Position numbers and translations under genes: made by a program
NCBI GenBank assembly: GCA_029335935.2
Contig: JARJMV020000046.1
Location: 1 to 8,607, forward strand
Length of the DNA stretch: 8,607 nucleotides
From: a bacterium
GTDB taxonomy: Bacteria; Armatimonadota; Fimbriimonadia; Fimbriimonadales; GBS-DC
Direction of reading: 5' to 3'
Shown: positions 1-5,877 of the stretch, in pieces
How the letters are laid out: each line of letters opens with the position of its first letter
Position numbering within the stretch: the stretch's first letter is position 1
Notes under the pieces: generated by a model
What the model was told of the DNA's origin: nothing
What the model saw: the letters and a program-made list of their open reading frames with translations, nothing else
The model's database searches: none

Positions 1-372
1 GTGTGCAATCGCTCGCGCGAGGGACTTATCGCCCATCTTAGCGATGGCATCGGGCGTCGGACCGATGAACTTGACGCCCAGCGCGGCGCACGCTTCGGCG
101 AAACTGCCCCGCTCCGAGAGGTAGCCGTAGCCAGGGTGGATTGCCTCCGCGCCTGTGATTTGAGCCGCCATCAGGATATGTGGGATATTGAGGTAGCTCT
201 CTGTGCTGGGTGGCGCGCCTACGCACACCGCCTCATCCGCAAGTTGCACATGCAGCGCGTCGCGGTCGGCTTCGGAGTAGACGGCGACGCTACGCACGCC
301 CAGCTCCTTGCAGGCGCGTATCACCCGTACAGCAATCTCCCCGCGATTGGCGATGAGTATTTTGCGAAACAC
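1..372 (-). CDS. accC: Biotin carboxylase, N-terminal part (cut by left window edge)
   Basis: Seen by translating the minus strand from a GTG at 370-372: 124 codons, open to the window edge. The product begins [15 protein letters not shown], the hallmark start of biotin carboxylases, followed by the conserved [12 protein letters not shown] stretch (about residues 76-87), the [10 protein letters not shown] segment (101-110) and KMGDK (112-116). These belong to the pre-ATP-grasp domain; the ATP-grasp and C-terminal domains lie outside the window. The family carboxylates biotin on the carrier protein with ATP and bicarbonate, the first half of the acetyl-CoA carboxylase reaction in the cytosol. 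A pyruvate or acyl-CoA carboxylase subunit cannot be ruled out from this fragment alone. It lies 20 bp after the UroD-like gene on the same strand. No in-frame ATG/GTG start and no Shine-Dalgarno site lies just upstream, but a TACAAT hexamer does, so the start is reasonably set. The matching carrier gene, accB, is about 5.5 kb away on the other strand. Confidence 0.95.
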   Translation of the reverse strand, partial: MFRKILIANRGEIAVRVIRACKELGVRSVAVYSEADRDALHVQLADEAVCVGAPPSTESYLNIPHILMAAQITGAEAIHPGYGYLSERGSFAEACAALGVKFIGPTPDAIAKMGDKSLARAIAH

Positions 373-381
373 AGCGCGGGT

Positions 382-387
382 ATTGTA
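382..387 (-). promoter_or_regulatory. -10-like hexamer just upstream of accC
   Basis: On the minus strand TACAAT, preceded by GGG, ends 9 nt before the accC GTG. A start site about 7 nt after the hexamer would give a leader of only two or three bases. It lies in the 20 bp gap after the UroD-like stop codon and no Shine-Dalgarno site is present. It could be a true near-leaderless promoter giving accC transcription independent of the upstream gene, or a chance match. Confidence 0.45.
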
Positions 388-392
388 CCCGT

Positions 393-1382
393 TCAGGTAG
401 AGGCGCTCAGCGCGAACTCGCGTATCGCCGCCAACAGGTTGGGGGCGATGTCGGTCGGCACAGAGCAGCCCGGCGCGAGGATGAAGCCGCGCTTGCCCAC
501 AGAATCGAGGGCGTCGTGCGCCTGCTGGAACACGCGCTCGCGACACATCTTGGGCAAATCCATCTCGTTCAGCCCGCCCATCACACATCGGTCGAACAGA
601 CGCTTGCCCTCGGCAAGGCTCAGCGTCGTGCTGCGGTCGCTCCAACACACAATCGCGGCAGGCGCATCCGCCAGCAAATCGGCATACAACTCGCCGTAGC
701 CGTGCAGGTGCAACACATTCAGCCTACCGTCGGAGACCGACTGCAGGAACGCGCGGTCTAAGGGCGCGAAGAACTCCTCATACACATCGCGGGGCGCCGC
801 GTCGGAGCCTATCCCGTTCACCGCGTAGTAAATCCCGTCGCAGATGGTCAGCGCCAGCCTCGCATAGAGCTGCAAATTCGCCTGAATCGTCTGCAGCCCC
901 TGCCTCACGGCGTCAGGCGCGAGCTCGAGATGCTCCAACAGCTTCCCCTCACACAGCTTGTTCGCGTAGTAGAAGGCGTTGAACACCGTCTCCACGATGG
1001 GCGTGTCTGGAGGTACCATCGCGCGCAGGCGCCCAAGCATCTCGATCTGTGCGCCGAAGTGTCCCGTGTCAGGCTCTAAAGGCGTCAGTTTTGCCCAATC
1101 GTAGGCGGTATGCACAAACGAGAAGCCTGTGGGCGTCTCGTAGGGGATGTCGTGCATCACCTTCAAAAGGTCGGGCTGATAGCGTCGCCAGAACTCGTAG
1201 GTGGCGCGGCTCATCCCCTCAATATACTGTTGCAAGATAGGTGCGCTTGCGGGGGCGCGGTACTCCGCGTGCAGGGCTGGGGGGAACCACGGCTCCGTGC
1301 GGAAGTGGTACCAGAAGCAATACGGCGTGCGGTCAACCGCGCCGCCGACTATCGCCTGCTCGATGCGTTCGCGCGAGGTCAT
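393..1382 (-). CDS. UroD-superfamily protein (methyltransferase-like, not HemE)
   Basis: A 329-residue protein starting [11 protein letters not shown]. The start at 1382 is chosen over an in-frame start 13 codons upstream because an AGGAGA Shine-Dalgarno site sits 9 nt before it and MTSRERI is the usual opening of this family. The fold is that of uroporphyrinogen decarboxylase: N-terminal RERI..AI..G..DRTP, a central TIM-barrel region, and a C-terminal FILAPGC...[10 protein letters not shown] (residues 300-323). True HemE has a substrate-binding RQAGR motif near its N-terminus, which is absent here (the region reads [10 protein letters not shown]), so heme synthesis is unlikely. Relatives such as MtaA, MtbA and CmuA are zinc-dependent methyltransferases with an H-x-C...C site. 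Here the equivalent residues appear to be H225-x-H227 and C306, so a metal site is plausible with His in place of the first Cys. The substrate is unknown. It has its own promoter, follows the SDR gene after 141 bp and precedes accC by 20 bp. Confidence 0.85.
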   Translation of the reverse strand: MTSRERIEQAIVGGAVDRTPYCFWYHFRTEPWFPPALHAEYRAPASAPILQQYIEGMSRATYEFWRRYQPDLLKVMHDIPYETPTGFSFVHTAYDWAKLTPLEPDTGHFGAQIEMLGRLRAMVPPDTPIVETVFNAFYYANKLCEGKLLEHLELAPDAVRQGLQTIQANLQLYARLALTICDGIYYAVNGIGSDAAPRDVYEEFFAPLDRAFLQSVSDGRLNVLHLHGYGELYADLLADAPAAIVCWSDRSTTLSLAEGKRLFDRCVMGGLNEMDLPKMCRERVFQQAHDALDSVGKRGFILAPGCSVPTDIAPNLLAAIREFALSAST

Positions 1383-1391
1383 AATCAGTTC

Positions 1392-1397
1392 TCTCCT
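1392..1397 (-). promoter_or_regulatory. Shine-Dalgarno site of the UroD-like gene
   Basis: On the minus strand AGGAGA lies 9 nt before the ATG at 1382. It decides between this start and an in-frame start at 1421, which would fall within the predicted -10 element. Confidence 0.75.
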
Positions 1398-1412
1398 GCT
1401 CTTGTCAGAGCA
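1397..1412 (-). other. Small hairpin at the 5' end of the UroD-like mRNA
   Basis: A perfect 6 bp inverted repeat (TGCTCT, 4 nt loop, AGAGCA). With the predicted transcription start near 1414 it would form at the extreme 5' end of the transcript and touch the Shine-Dalgarno site. It could protect the mRNA end or modulate ribosome access; both are inference. Confidence 0.45.
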
Positions 1413-1420
1413 ACAACTCA

Positions 1421-1449
1421 ATTATCGGTATCGGCAGGCGCGTTCTCAA
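1421..1449 (-). promoter_or_regulatory. Sigma-70-type promoter of the UroD-like gene
   Basis: On the minus strand TTGAGA (1444-1449) and GATAAT (1421-1426) are separated by exactly 17 bp, close to the housekeeping consensus. A start near 1414 gives a leader of about 32 nt that carries the Shine-Dalgarno site. This is the only promoter in the window with a recognisable -35 element. Confidence 0.7.
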
Positions 1450-1489
1450 TCCTGAGGTTTGCGGAACCTGCCGAACCGCGCACACGATT

Positions 1490-1509
1490 GCGTTAAGAGC
1501 GCGTTAAGA
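1490..1509 (-). repeat. Tandem 9 bp direct repeat with 11 bp period, possible operator
   Basis: GCGTTAAGA occurs at 1490-1498 and again at 1501-1509. On the minus strand this reads CTTAACG, 4 nt, CTTAACG. Direct repeats of about 7 bp with an 11 bp period are the typical binding site layout of OmpR/PhoB-family response regulators. It lies about 40 bp upstream of the -35 of the UroD-like promoter, a plausible activator position, and just after the SDR stop codon. The assignment to a regulator is inference. Confidence 0.4.
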
Positions 1510-1523
1510 AGGATACCTCCTGA

Positions 1524-2375
1524 TTAGCCTCCGCTCTCGCGCTTGCCCGCCTGCACGCCTTCCCAGACAATCTCCATCGGCTCGCCGTCGGGCGTGCAGT
1601 TATAGACGGAGAAATCTGTGACGCCTGCCTCGCGCAGGAGGTCTTCGTCGATCCATGCGTTGCCCGTGCAGGTGTGCGGCTCGCGGCGCACGAGCTCGAA
1701 CGCGGCGTCCGCCATAATATCCGCTTTGCGCCACTGCTTGGGCGTGCCCAGCCCCCACGCGATGGTCGCCTGACTCTCGATGAGCGTGCGGGGCCACAGC
1801 GCGTTCACCGCGACATTATGCGCTCGCACCTCCTCTGCCAGCCCCAACGCGAGCATCGTCATGCCGAACTTACTAATCATATAGGCGACCTTGCCAGGCA
1901 GCACCTGTAGGTCAATCGGCGGCGACATAGTGATGATGTGTCCCCAGCGCTGGCTTATCATATGGGGCAGCACGAGTTGCGAGGCGATAAAGGAGGCGCG
2001 CAGATTCACCTGCATCACCAAGTCGAAGCGTTTCGGGGGCGTCTCTAACACGGGATACCACCAGAGCGCGCCCGCGTTGTTGACCAAGATATCGATGCGC
2101 CCGAAAGTTTCCAGCGTCTTGTCTACCATCTGTTGCAGGGCGTTCTCGTCGCGCACATCGACGCGTATGGGCAGGGCGCGTGCGCCCAACGCCTCCACCT
2201 CCTCGGCGACGGTGTAAATCGTGTTGGGCAAGCGCGGGTCGGGTTCGGCGGTCTTGGCGGCGATAACCACATTTACCCCCTCCTGCGCGAACTTCAGCGC
2301 AATCGCGCGCCCGATGCCCCGACTCGCGCCCGTGACGATTGCGACGCGCCCGCGTATGTCTGTATAGGTCGGCAT
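1524..2375 (-). CDS. Short-chain dehydrogenase/reductase, HSDL2-type
   Basis: A 283-residue SDR starting MPTYTDIRGRVAIVTG. The NAD(P)-binding motif TGASRGIG is at 15-22, the NNAG motif at 99-102 and the catalytic set N124, S151, Y165 and K169 is complete. The stretches VIAAKTAEPDP, DTxxKRxDLxMxVN-like (111-124), ITMSPPIDL and VNALWPRTLIES match the hydroxysteroid-dehydrogenase-like protein 2 branch, whose true substrates are poorly defined; fatty or steroid-like alcohols are the usual suggestion. No SCP2 lipid-binding domain follows, unlike animal HSDL2. An in-frame ATG seven codons upstream (2396) exists, but the start at 2375 is preferred because a TATCCT hexamer ends exactly 6 nt before it and the family N-terminus fits. 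The gene diverges from the TauE-like permease. Nothing in the sequence ties it functionally to the downstream UroD-like gene. Confidence 0.92.
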   Translation of the reverse strand: MPTYTDIRGRVAIVTGASRGIGRAIALKFAQEGVNVVIAAKTAEPDPRLPNTIYTVAEEVEALGARALPIRVDVRDENALQQMVDKTLETFGRIDILVNNAGALWWYPVLETPPKRFDLVMQVNLRASFIASQLVLPHMISQRWGHIITMSPPIDLQVLPGKVAYMISKFGMTMLALGLAEEVRAHNVAVNALWPRTLIESQATIAWGLGTPKQWRKADIMADAAFELVRREPHTCTGNAWIDEDLLREAGVTDFSVYNCTPDGEPMEIVWEGVQAGKRESGG

Positions 2376-2381
2376 ACTCAA

Positions 2382-2387
2382 AGGATA
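2382..2387 (-). promoter_or_regulatory. -10 element of the SDR gene, leaderless geometry
   Basis: On the minus strand TATCCT, preceded by GGGG, ends exactly 6 nt before the ATG at 2375. There is no Shine-Dalgarno site. Transcription 7 nt after the hexamer would begin on the A of the start codon. Confidence 0.55.
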
Positions 2388-2421
2388 CCCCCACATCGGT
2401 ACCCAGACCGGCTCGAACGGG

Positions 2422-2427
2422 TATACT
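2422..2427 (+). promoter_or_regulatory. -10 element of the TauE-like gene, leaderless geometry
   Basis: TATACT, preceded by GGG, ends exactly 6 nt before the ATG at 2434. No Shine-Dalgarno site and no clear -35 element is present. It predicts an mRNA that begins at the start codon. Confidence 0.65.
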
Positions 2428-2433
2428 CGCGCG

Positions 2434-3180
2434 ATGAGTCTGTATGAAAGTGTGCTGATTGCGGCAGGTATAGCGGTTCTCGCGTTCTTTTCAGGGATGC
2501 TGGGGTTTGGGGTCGCGTTGGCGGCGGTGCCGTTTTTGAGCCTGTTTTTGGACGATTTGGCACATCAAGTACACCCGATGAGTCTTGCGCTGGGCGGGGC
2601 GACTGCCCTCTTTGCTCTGATCGGTTTTGGACGCGCGGGATATGTGGAGTGGCGACTGGGCTGGCAGCTGGCGTTGGTGGCGGGGCTTGCCTCGCCGATA
2701 GGCGCATGGCTGGCGCAGCGGTTCAACCCGAACCTTTTGTGGGTGCTCTACTTCGTGAGCGTGGGCTACCTACTGTCTCGCATGGTTCACCCGCGCTTTG
2801 TGCAAAAGGAGCAGACCTTCGACGCGCGCAAGGCGACACTCCTTGTAATCCCCATCGCAATCTACAGCACGCTGCTGGGCGTGGGGGTGGGGTTTCTGCT
2901 GGTTCCGACGCTGATTGCGCTGGGCTTGGAGCCGAAGCGCGCCGCGGGCACGAACGCGCTGCCAGTGGTAGTTCAATCGCTGACGGCGCTCCTTTATCAT
3001 GCGCCAAGCGCACGCATCGACGGTGGGGTACTCACGCTGGCGACGCTGGCGGGCGTCGTCGGCTCGTACTACGGCGCCCAGTTTACCAGCCATCGCTTGG
3101 GCGGAAACCAAGTGCGGTGGGTGTTTGTGAGCATGATGACCGTGATGATACTCTACCGCGCTTGGATGCTTATCCGTTGA
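2434..3180 (+). CDS. TauE/SafE-family membrane permease (UPF0721 type)
   Basis: A 248-residue, strongly hydrophobic protein with about seven or eight membrane segments (roughly 6-38, 50-67, 77-95, 101-116, 133-165, 172-188, 198-215 and 228-246, some of these covering more than one helix). It carries the internal duplication typical of the family: GMLGFGVALAAVPFLSLFLD (21-40) is echoed by LLGVGVGFLLVPTLIALGL (147-165), followed by KRAAGTN. Family members are proposed exporters of sulfite, sulfoacetate or other small organic anions across the inner membrane; the substrate cannot be read from the sequence. The start is well fixed by the -10 hexamer 6 nt upstream. The gene diverges from the SDR gene with only 58 bp between starts. 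It is followed by 182 bp before aroF, which has its own promoter. Confidence 0.9.
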   Translation: MSLYESVLIAAGIAVLAFFSGMLGFGVALAAVPFLSLFLDDLAHQVHPMSLALGGATALFALIGFGRAGYVEWRLGWQLALVAGLASPIGAWLAQRFNPNLLWVLYFVSVGYLLSRMVHPRFVQKEQTFDARKATLLVIPIAIYSTLLGVGVGFLLVPTLIALGLEPKRAAGTNALPVVVQSLTALLYHAPSARIDGGVLTLATLAGVVGSYYGAQFTSHRLGGNQVRWVFVSMMTVMILYRAWMLIR

Positions 3181-3181
3181 C

Positions 3182-3213
3182 TGTCCGAAAACGGACATCG
3201 GTGCGAACCCGAT
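3182..3213 (+). other. Two adjacent small hairpins after the TauE-like gene
   Basis: Immediately after the TGA stop, TGTCCG-AAAA-CGGACA (3182-3197) is a perfect 6 bp stem with a tetraloop. It is followed by ATCGG-7 nt-CCGAT (3197-3213). No T-run follows, so neither is a canonical intrinsic terminator. They could mark a transcript 3' end or an operator. The rest of the gap up to the promoter at 3281 shows nothing I can identify. Confidence 0.4.
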
Positions 3214-3280
3214 ACAGGGGAGATTGCGGGTTGGGCGCACGGTTCTGCGAGACAGCCTCTCCAGCCAGTCGGTTTCGTGG

Positions 3281-3286
3281 TATAAT
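3281..3286 (+). promoter_or_regulatory. -10 element upstream of aroF
   Basis: A perfect TATAAT preceded by GG (GTGGTATAAT). No good -35 is seen 16-18 bp upstream. A start near 3293 gives a leader of about 70 nt before the aroF ATG. The first codon at the predicted start site is TTG, which opens the short ORF described separately. Confidence 0.7.
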
Positions 3287-3292
3287 ATCTAA

Positions 3293-3385
3293 TTGAGCGA
3301 CGACGCTTGGTTGGGAGTGAGCATGCCGCGTGGGGGCGGGCAGGCTAAGGGAGTATTGCACTATGATGATTCTCATGAATCGTGA
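3293..3385 (+). CDS. Possible short upstream ORF overlapping the aroF start
   Basis: From TTG at 3293, exactly 6 nt after TATAAT, a frame runs for 30 codons to TGA at 3383-3385. It contains a later ATG at 3323 that has its own GGGAG Shine-Dalgarno-like site (3313-3317) 5 nt upstream. The stop lies 20 nt inside aroF, in a different frame, so ribosomes finishing it could feed or block aroF initiation. The peptide has one Trp and one Tyr and no aromatic run, so classical attenuation is not evident. A 30-codon open frame can easily arise by chance in GC-rich DNA. It matches no family I know. Confidence 0.25.
   Translation: MSDDAWLGVSMPRGGGQAKGVLHYDDSHES
3347..3353 (+). promoter_or_regulatory. 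Shine-Dalgarno site of aroF
   Basis: AAGGGAG lies 9 nt before the ATG at 3363 (12 nt before a second ATG at 3366). It argues for a start here and against the in-frame GTG at 3330. Confidence 0.65.
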
Positions 3386-4397
3386 AGCGACGGAAGAGCA
3401 GATACGCGCTGTTTGTGAAGCCATTCACGAACACGGGCTGGAAGCGTTGGTGTTGCCGGGCGGTGCGCGTGTGGCGGTGGGCATCCCCAGCGCTATTCCG
3501 CCTGAGCTGCGCCCTGTGCTGGACCAGCACCTGTCGGCAATGGACGGCGTAGATCAGGTGGTTCACATCTCGCGCCCCTACAAACGCACCGCGCGCGATT
3601 TCCACCCCCACGACACAGTGGTGCGCGTCGGCAGCGTGGAGATTGGCGGCGGACGCTTCGCTGTGATGGCGGGTCCCTGCGCTGTCGAGAGCTATGAGCA
3701 GACTCTGGAGTCGGCGCGTGTGGTGAAGGCGGCGGGAGCGCAGATTTTGCGTGCAGGCGCCTACAAACCACGCACCTCGCCTTACTCGTTTCAAGGACTG
3801 CAGCGCGAGGGGCTGGAAATCTTGCGCACGGTCGCTCAAGAGGTGGACATCCTGACCGTCAGTGAGGTGATTGACCCACGTGATGTTGCGCTCGCTGCAG
3901 AGTATATCGATATCTTACAGATAGGCGCACGCAACATGCAGAACTTCGCGCTGCTGGTGGAGGTAGGCAAATCGGGCAAGCCTGTGCTGCTCAAGCGTTC
4001 ACCGAGCGCCACCATCGACGAGTGGCTCGCCGCCGCCGAGTATCTGCTGACCAACGGCAACGAGCAGGTGATGCTCTGCGAGCGCGGGATTGTGCCGATT
4101 GACCGCGCCTATGTGCGCAACACGCTCGACATCAACGCCGTGCCTGTGATTAAGTACCACTCCCACCTGCCGATTATCGTCGACCCCAGTCACGGGATAG
4201 GGCATGCGCGTTATGTGCCTGCGGTGGCGCTGGCGGCAGTCGCAGCGGGCGCGGATGGACTGATTATCGAGGTACATCCGCACCCTGAGCGCGCCCTCTC
4301 TGACGGCGTGCAGTCGCTGAATCCCGAAGCGTTCACGCAGCTGATGGCGCAGATCAACGCGATACGGGCAGTCCTCGCGCCGATGACAGGGAAATAG
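3363..4397 (+). CDS. aroF: 3-deoxy-7-phosphoheptulonate (DAHP) synthase, type I-beta
   Basis: A 344-residue enzyme that condenses phosphoenolpyruvate with erythrose 4-phosphate, the first step of the shikimate pathway in the cytosol. Residues 1-70 form a ferredoxin-like regulatory domain (MMILMNREATEEQI..V...I..HGLEA), as in the Thermotoga maritima enzyme, where it mediates feedback inhibition by Tyr/Phe. The TIM barrel follows: MAGPCAVES (102-110), AGAYKPRTSPYSFQG (131-145), IGARNMQNF (187-195), VLLKR (208-212), LPIIVDPSHGIG (269-280) and ALSDGVQSL (311-319). The metal ligands are recognisable as C106, H277, E303 and D314, so it should be active. Length is normal for the family. Local departures are small, for example KRSPSAT where most relatives have KRG. 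Start 3363 is chosen by the Shine-Dalgarno site; 3366 is possible. It converges with lpdA, 12 bp between stop codons. Confidence 0.96.
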   Translation: MMILMNREATEEQIRAVCEAIHEHGLEALVLPGGARVAVGIPSAIPPELRPVLDQHLSAMDGVDQVVHISRPYKRTARDFHPHDTVVRVGSVEIGGGRFAVMAGPCAVESYEQTLESARVVKAAGAQILRAGAYKPRTSPYSFQGLQREGLEILRTVAQEVDILTVSEVIDPRDVALAAEYIDILQIGARNMQNFALLVEVGKSGKPVLLKRSPSATIDEWLAAAEYLLTNGNEQVMLCERGIVPIDRAYVRNTLDINAVPVIKYHSHLPIIVDPSHGIGHARYVPAVALAAVAAGADGLIIEVHPHPERALSDGVQSLNPEAFTQLMAQINAIRAVLAPMTGK

Positions 4398-4408
4398 CCT
4401 GCGCAGGC
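4397..4408. other. 12 bp perfect palindrome between convergent aroF and lpdA
   Basis: GCCTGCGCAGGC is a perfect palindrome that fills nearly all of the 12 bp between the aroF and lpdA stop codons. As RNA it gives at most a 4 bp stem with a 4 nt loop, and no T-run is attached, so terminator function is doubtful. It may be a minimal bidirectional stop signal, a protein site, or chance. Confidence 0.3.
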
Positions 4409-4409
4409 G

Positions 4410-5822
4410 TTACACTTTATGGATGCAGTGTCCAGCGGCGTCGTGGAACGCCTCCATCAGCGCTTCTACCATCGCGGGATGGGGGTGGATGGTGTCCACC
4501 AGCTCATCTAAGGTGGCTTCGAGCTTGATGGCAAGCACCGCTTCCTGCAGCAGGTCGCCCGCGTGTTCGCAGCAGATATGCACGCCCAGAATCTGCCCGT
4601 ACTTGGCGTCGGCGACAACCTTGACCAGCCCTTCCCTGATGCCCGACGCCATCGCACGCCCCAGAATACGCGGTGAGAACTTGCCGATTCTGACCTCGTA
4701 GCCTTGTTCGCGGGCCTGCTGCTCGGTCAGTCCGACGCCCGCCACCTCAGGCGAGGTGTAGACCACATTCGGCACGGCGCGGTAGTCCATTCGGCGGTTC
4801 GCGCCGAAGCAGTTCTCGGCAGCGACGATGCCTTGTGCGCTCGCCACATGCGCCAGCGGCGCGACGCCGACTATGTCGCCTATCGCGTAGATATGCGGAA
4901 TGTTCGTGCGCAGGTACTCGTCCACCGCCACATAGCGCTTGTTCATCTGGATGCCGACGGTCTCCAGCCCGATCCCATCCACATTCGGCTTGCGTCCCAC
5001 GCCGATTAGCACCACCTGCACCTCGAGGGTCTGCATGCCTTTCGGGGTCTCCACATAGCATCGCCATAAATCGCCGACGCGCTCGGCAGACTTGAGGGTG
5101 CTACCCGTAATGAACTGCACGCCCTGCTTGGAGAGCGCGCGCGCGGCTTCTTGGGCGACCTCTTCTTCCATGGTGGGCAGGATACGCGGCATCATCTCCA
5201 CCACCGTCACATGGCTGCCCAGCGCGTTGAACACGAAGCTGAACTCCACGCCTACCGCGCCGCCGCCCAGAATCAGCAAGCTGTCGGGCACGAACGGCGC
5301 GTTCACCGCGTCGTCGCTCGTCCACACATGCTCGCCCTCCAGCCCCGGAATGTTCAGATTCATCACGCTGGAGCCTGTAGCGAGGATGATATGCTTGCCG
5401 CGCACGAGGTCTTTACTGCCGTCGGCTTTGGACACCTCGATCGTGTGGGGGTCCATGAGTTTGCCTGTGCCCTCCACGCTCTGCACGCCGTTCTTCTTGA
5501 AGAGCGCGCCAATCCCACCGCGCAGCGTCTGCACGATTTTGTCTTTGCGGGCTTGCATCTGCTTGAAATCGTAATCGACGGCGCCCTCGATCAGGATGCC
5601 CATCTCCTTCGCGTGCAGCACCTGCTGGTAGCGTTCAGCGTGAGCAATCATCGCCTTGCTGGGGATACAGCCCCAGTTGAGACAAGTACCACCCAAATAT
5701 TCGCGTTCGATACAAATCACTTGACCGCCGCGTTCTTTTGCGAGTTGTCCTGCGCGTATCGCCGCCACATAACCGCCGGGACCTGCACCTAAGATGACCA
5801 CATCCGCTTCGTAAGTTGCCAT
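4410..5822 (-). CDS. lpdA: Dihydrolipoamide dehydrogenase (E3)
   Basis: A 470-residue FAD-dependent disulfide oxidoreductase of normal length that reoxidises dihydrolipoyl groups of 2-oxo acid dehydrogenase complexes or the glycine cleavage system, passing electrons to NAD+. Seen: FAD-binding GAGPGG (12-17), the redox motif GGTCLNWGCIPSK with C47 and C52, the ATG motif (148-150), the NAD-binding GGGAVG (186-191), the second FAD contact AIGDIVG (313-319), and the C-terminal dimerisation domain with the catalytic dyad H448 and E453 in HPHPAMVEA. Small oddities: the usual HPTLSE is HPAMVE, and the GVHI-x-GP-HA segment reads GVHICCEHA, with two adjacent cysteines (417, 418) in place of small residues. 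The start at 5822 is fixed by a strong AAGGAGG site 6 nt upstream. No E1 or E2 subunit gene is in the window. It diverges from accB with 61 bp between starts. Confidence 0.96.
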   Translation of the reverse strand: MATYEADVVILGAGPGGYVAAIRAGQLAKERGGQVICIEREYLGGTCLNWGCIPSKAMIAHAERYQQVLHAKEMGILIEGAVDYDFKQMQARKDKIVQTLRGGIGALFKKNGVQSVEGTGKLMDPHTIEVSKADGSKDLVRGKHIILATGSSVMNLNIPGLEGEHVWTSDDAVNAPFVPDSLLILGGGAVGVEFSFVFNALGSHVTVVEMMPRILPTMEEEVAQEAARALSKQGVQFITGSTLKSAERVGDLWRCYVETPKGMQTLEVQVVLIGVGRKPNVDGIGLETVGIQMNKRYVAVDEYLRTNIPHIYAIGDIVGVAPLAHVASAQGIVAAENCFGANRRMDYRAVPNVVYTSPEVAGVGLTEQQAREQGYEVRIGKFSPRILGRAMASGIREGLVKVVADAKYGQILGVHICCEHAGDLLQEAVLAIKLEATLDELVDTIHPHPAMVEALMEAFHDAAGHCIHKV

Positions 5823-5828
5823 AGATCG

Positions 5829-5835
5829 CCTCCTT
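5829..5835 (-). promoter_or_regulatory. Shine-Dalgarno site of lpdA
   Basis: On the minus strand AAGGAGG lies 6 nt before the ATG at 5822. It is the strongest such site in the window and contrasts with the facing accB gene, which has none. Confidence 0.85.
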
Positions 5836-5846
5836 GATACACTCCA

Positions 5847-5852
5847 AGTATA
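5847..5852 (-). promoter_or_regulatory. -10 element of lpdA
   Basis: On the minus strand TATACT, preceded by GG, gives a predicted start near 5840 and a leader of about 18 nt that just includes the Shine-Dalgarno site. The -35 position at 17 bp spacing falls on the -10 hexamer of the facing accB promoter. Confidence 0.6.
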
Positions 5853-5871
5853 CCTGCTGCTACGGCTGGGG

Positions 5872-5877
5872 TATAAT
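5872..5877 (+). promoter_or_regulatory. -10 element of accB, leaderless geometry
   Basis: A perfect TATAAT preceded by GGGG ends exactly 6 nt before the GTG at 5884. No Shine-Dalgarno site is present. It predicts transcription starting on the first base of the accB start codon. Confidence 0.7.

Noticed and set aside
1..699. Plus-strand open frame of 232 codons
   Set aside because: It is antisense to accC and the UroD-like gene, its product shows no recognisable motif, and long shadow frames are expected in GC-rich coding DNA.
393..1382. Calling the UroD-superfamily gene hemE
   Set aside because: The N-terminal RQAGR substrate motif of HemE is absent and the other residues fit the methyltransferase-like branch better.
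1509..2390. Shared 9-mer AAGGATACC at 1509-1517 and 2381-2389
   Set aside because: The second copy is explained by the SDR -10 element. The first, just after the SDR stop, has no start codon at a suitable distance, so a shared regulatory meaning is unsupported.
2400..2423. Inverted repeat TACCC-14 nt-GGGTA in the SDR/TauE-like divergent region
   Set aside because: Only five base pairs, and one arm is simply the GGGTA of the tauE-side promoter; too weak to call an operator.
3197..3280. Riboswitch or small RNA in the gap between the TauE-like gene and aroF
   Set aside because: This stretch lies upstream of the aroF promoter and shows no known riboswitch core or terminator; only short hairpins are visible.
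2649..3296. Plus-strand open frame of 215 codons overlapping the TauE-like gene
   Set aside because: It is an offset frame of the permease, Gly/Arg/Ala-rich, and lacks a promoter or ribosome site of its own.
5151..5792. Plus-strand open frame of 213 codons inside lpdA
   Set aside because: Antisense to a clearly conserved enzyme; His/Ala/Val-rich composition with no family motif, as expected of a shadow frame.
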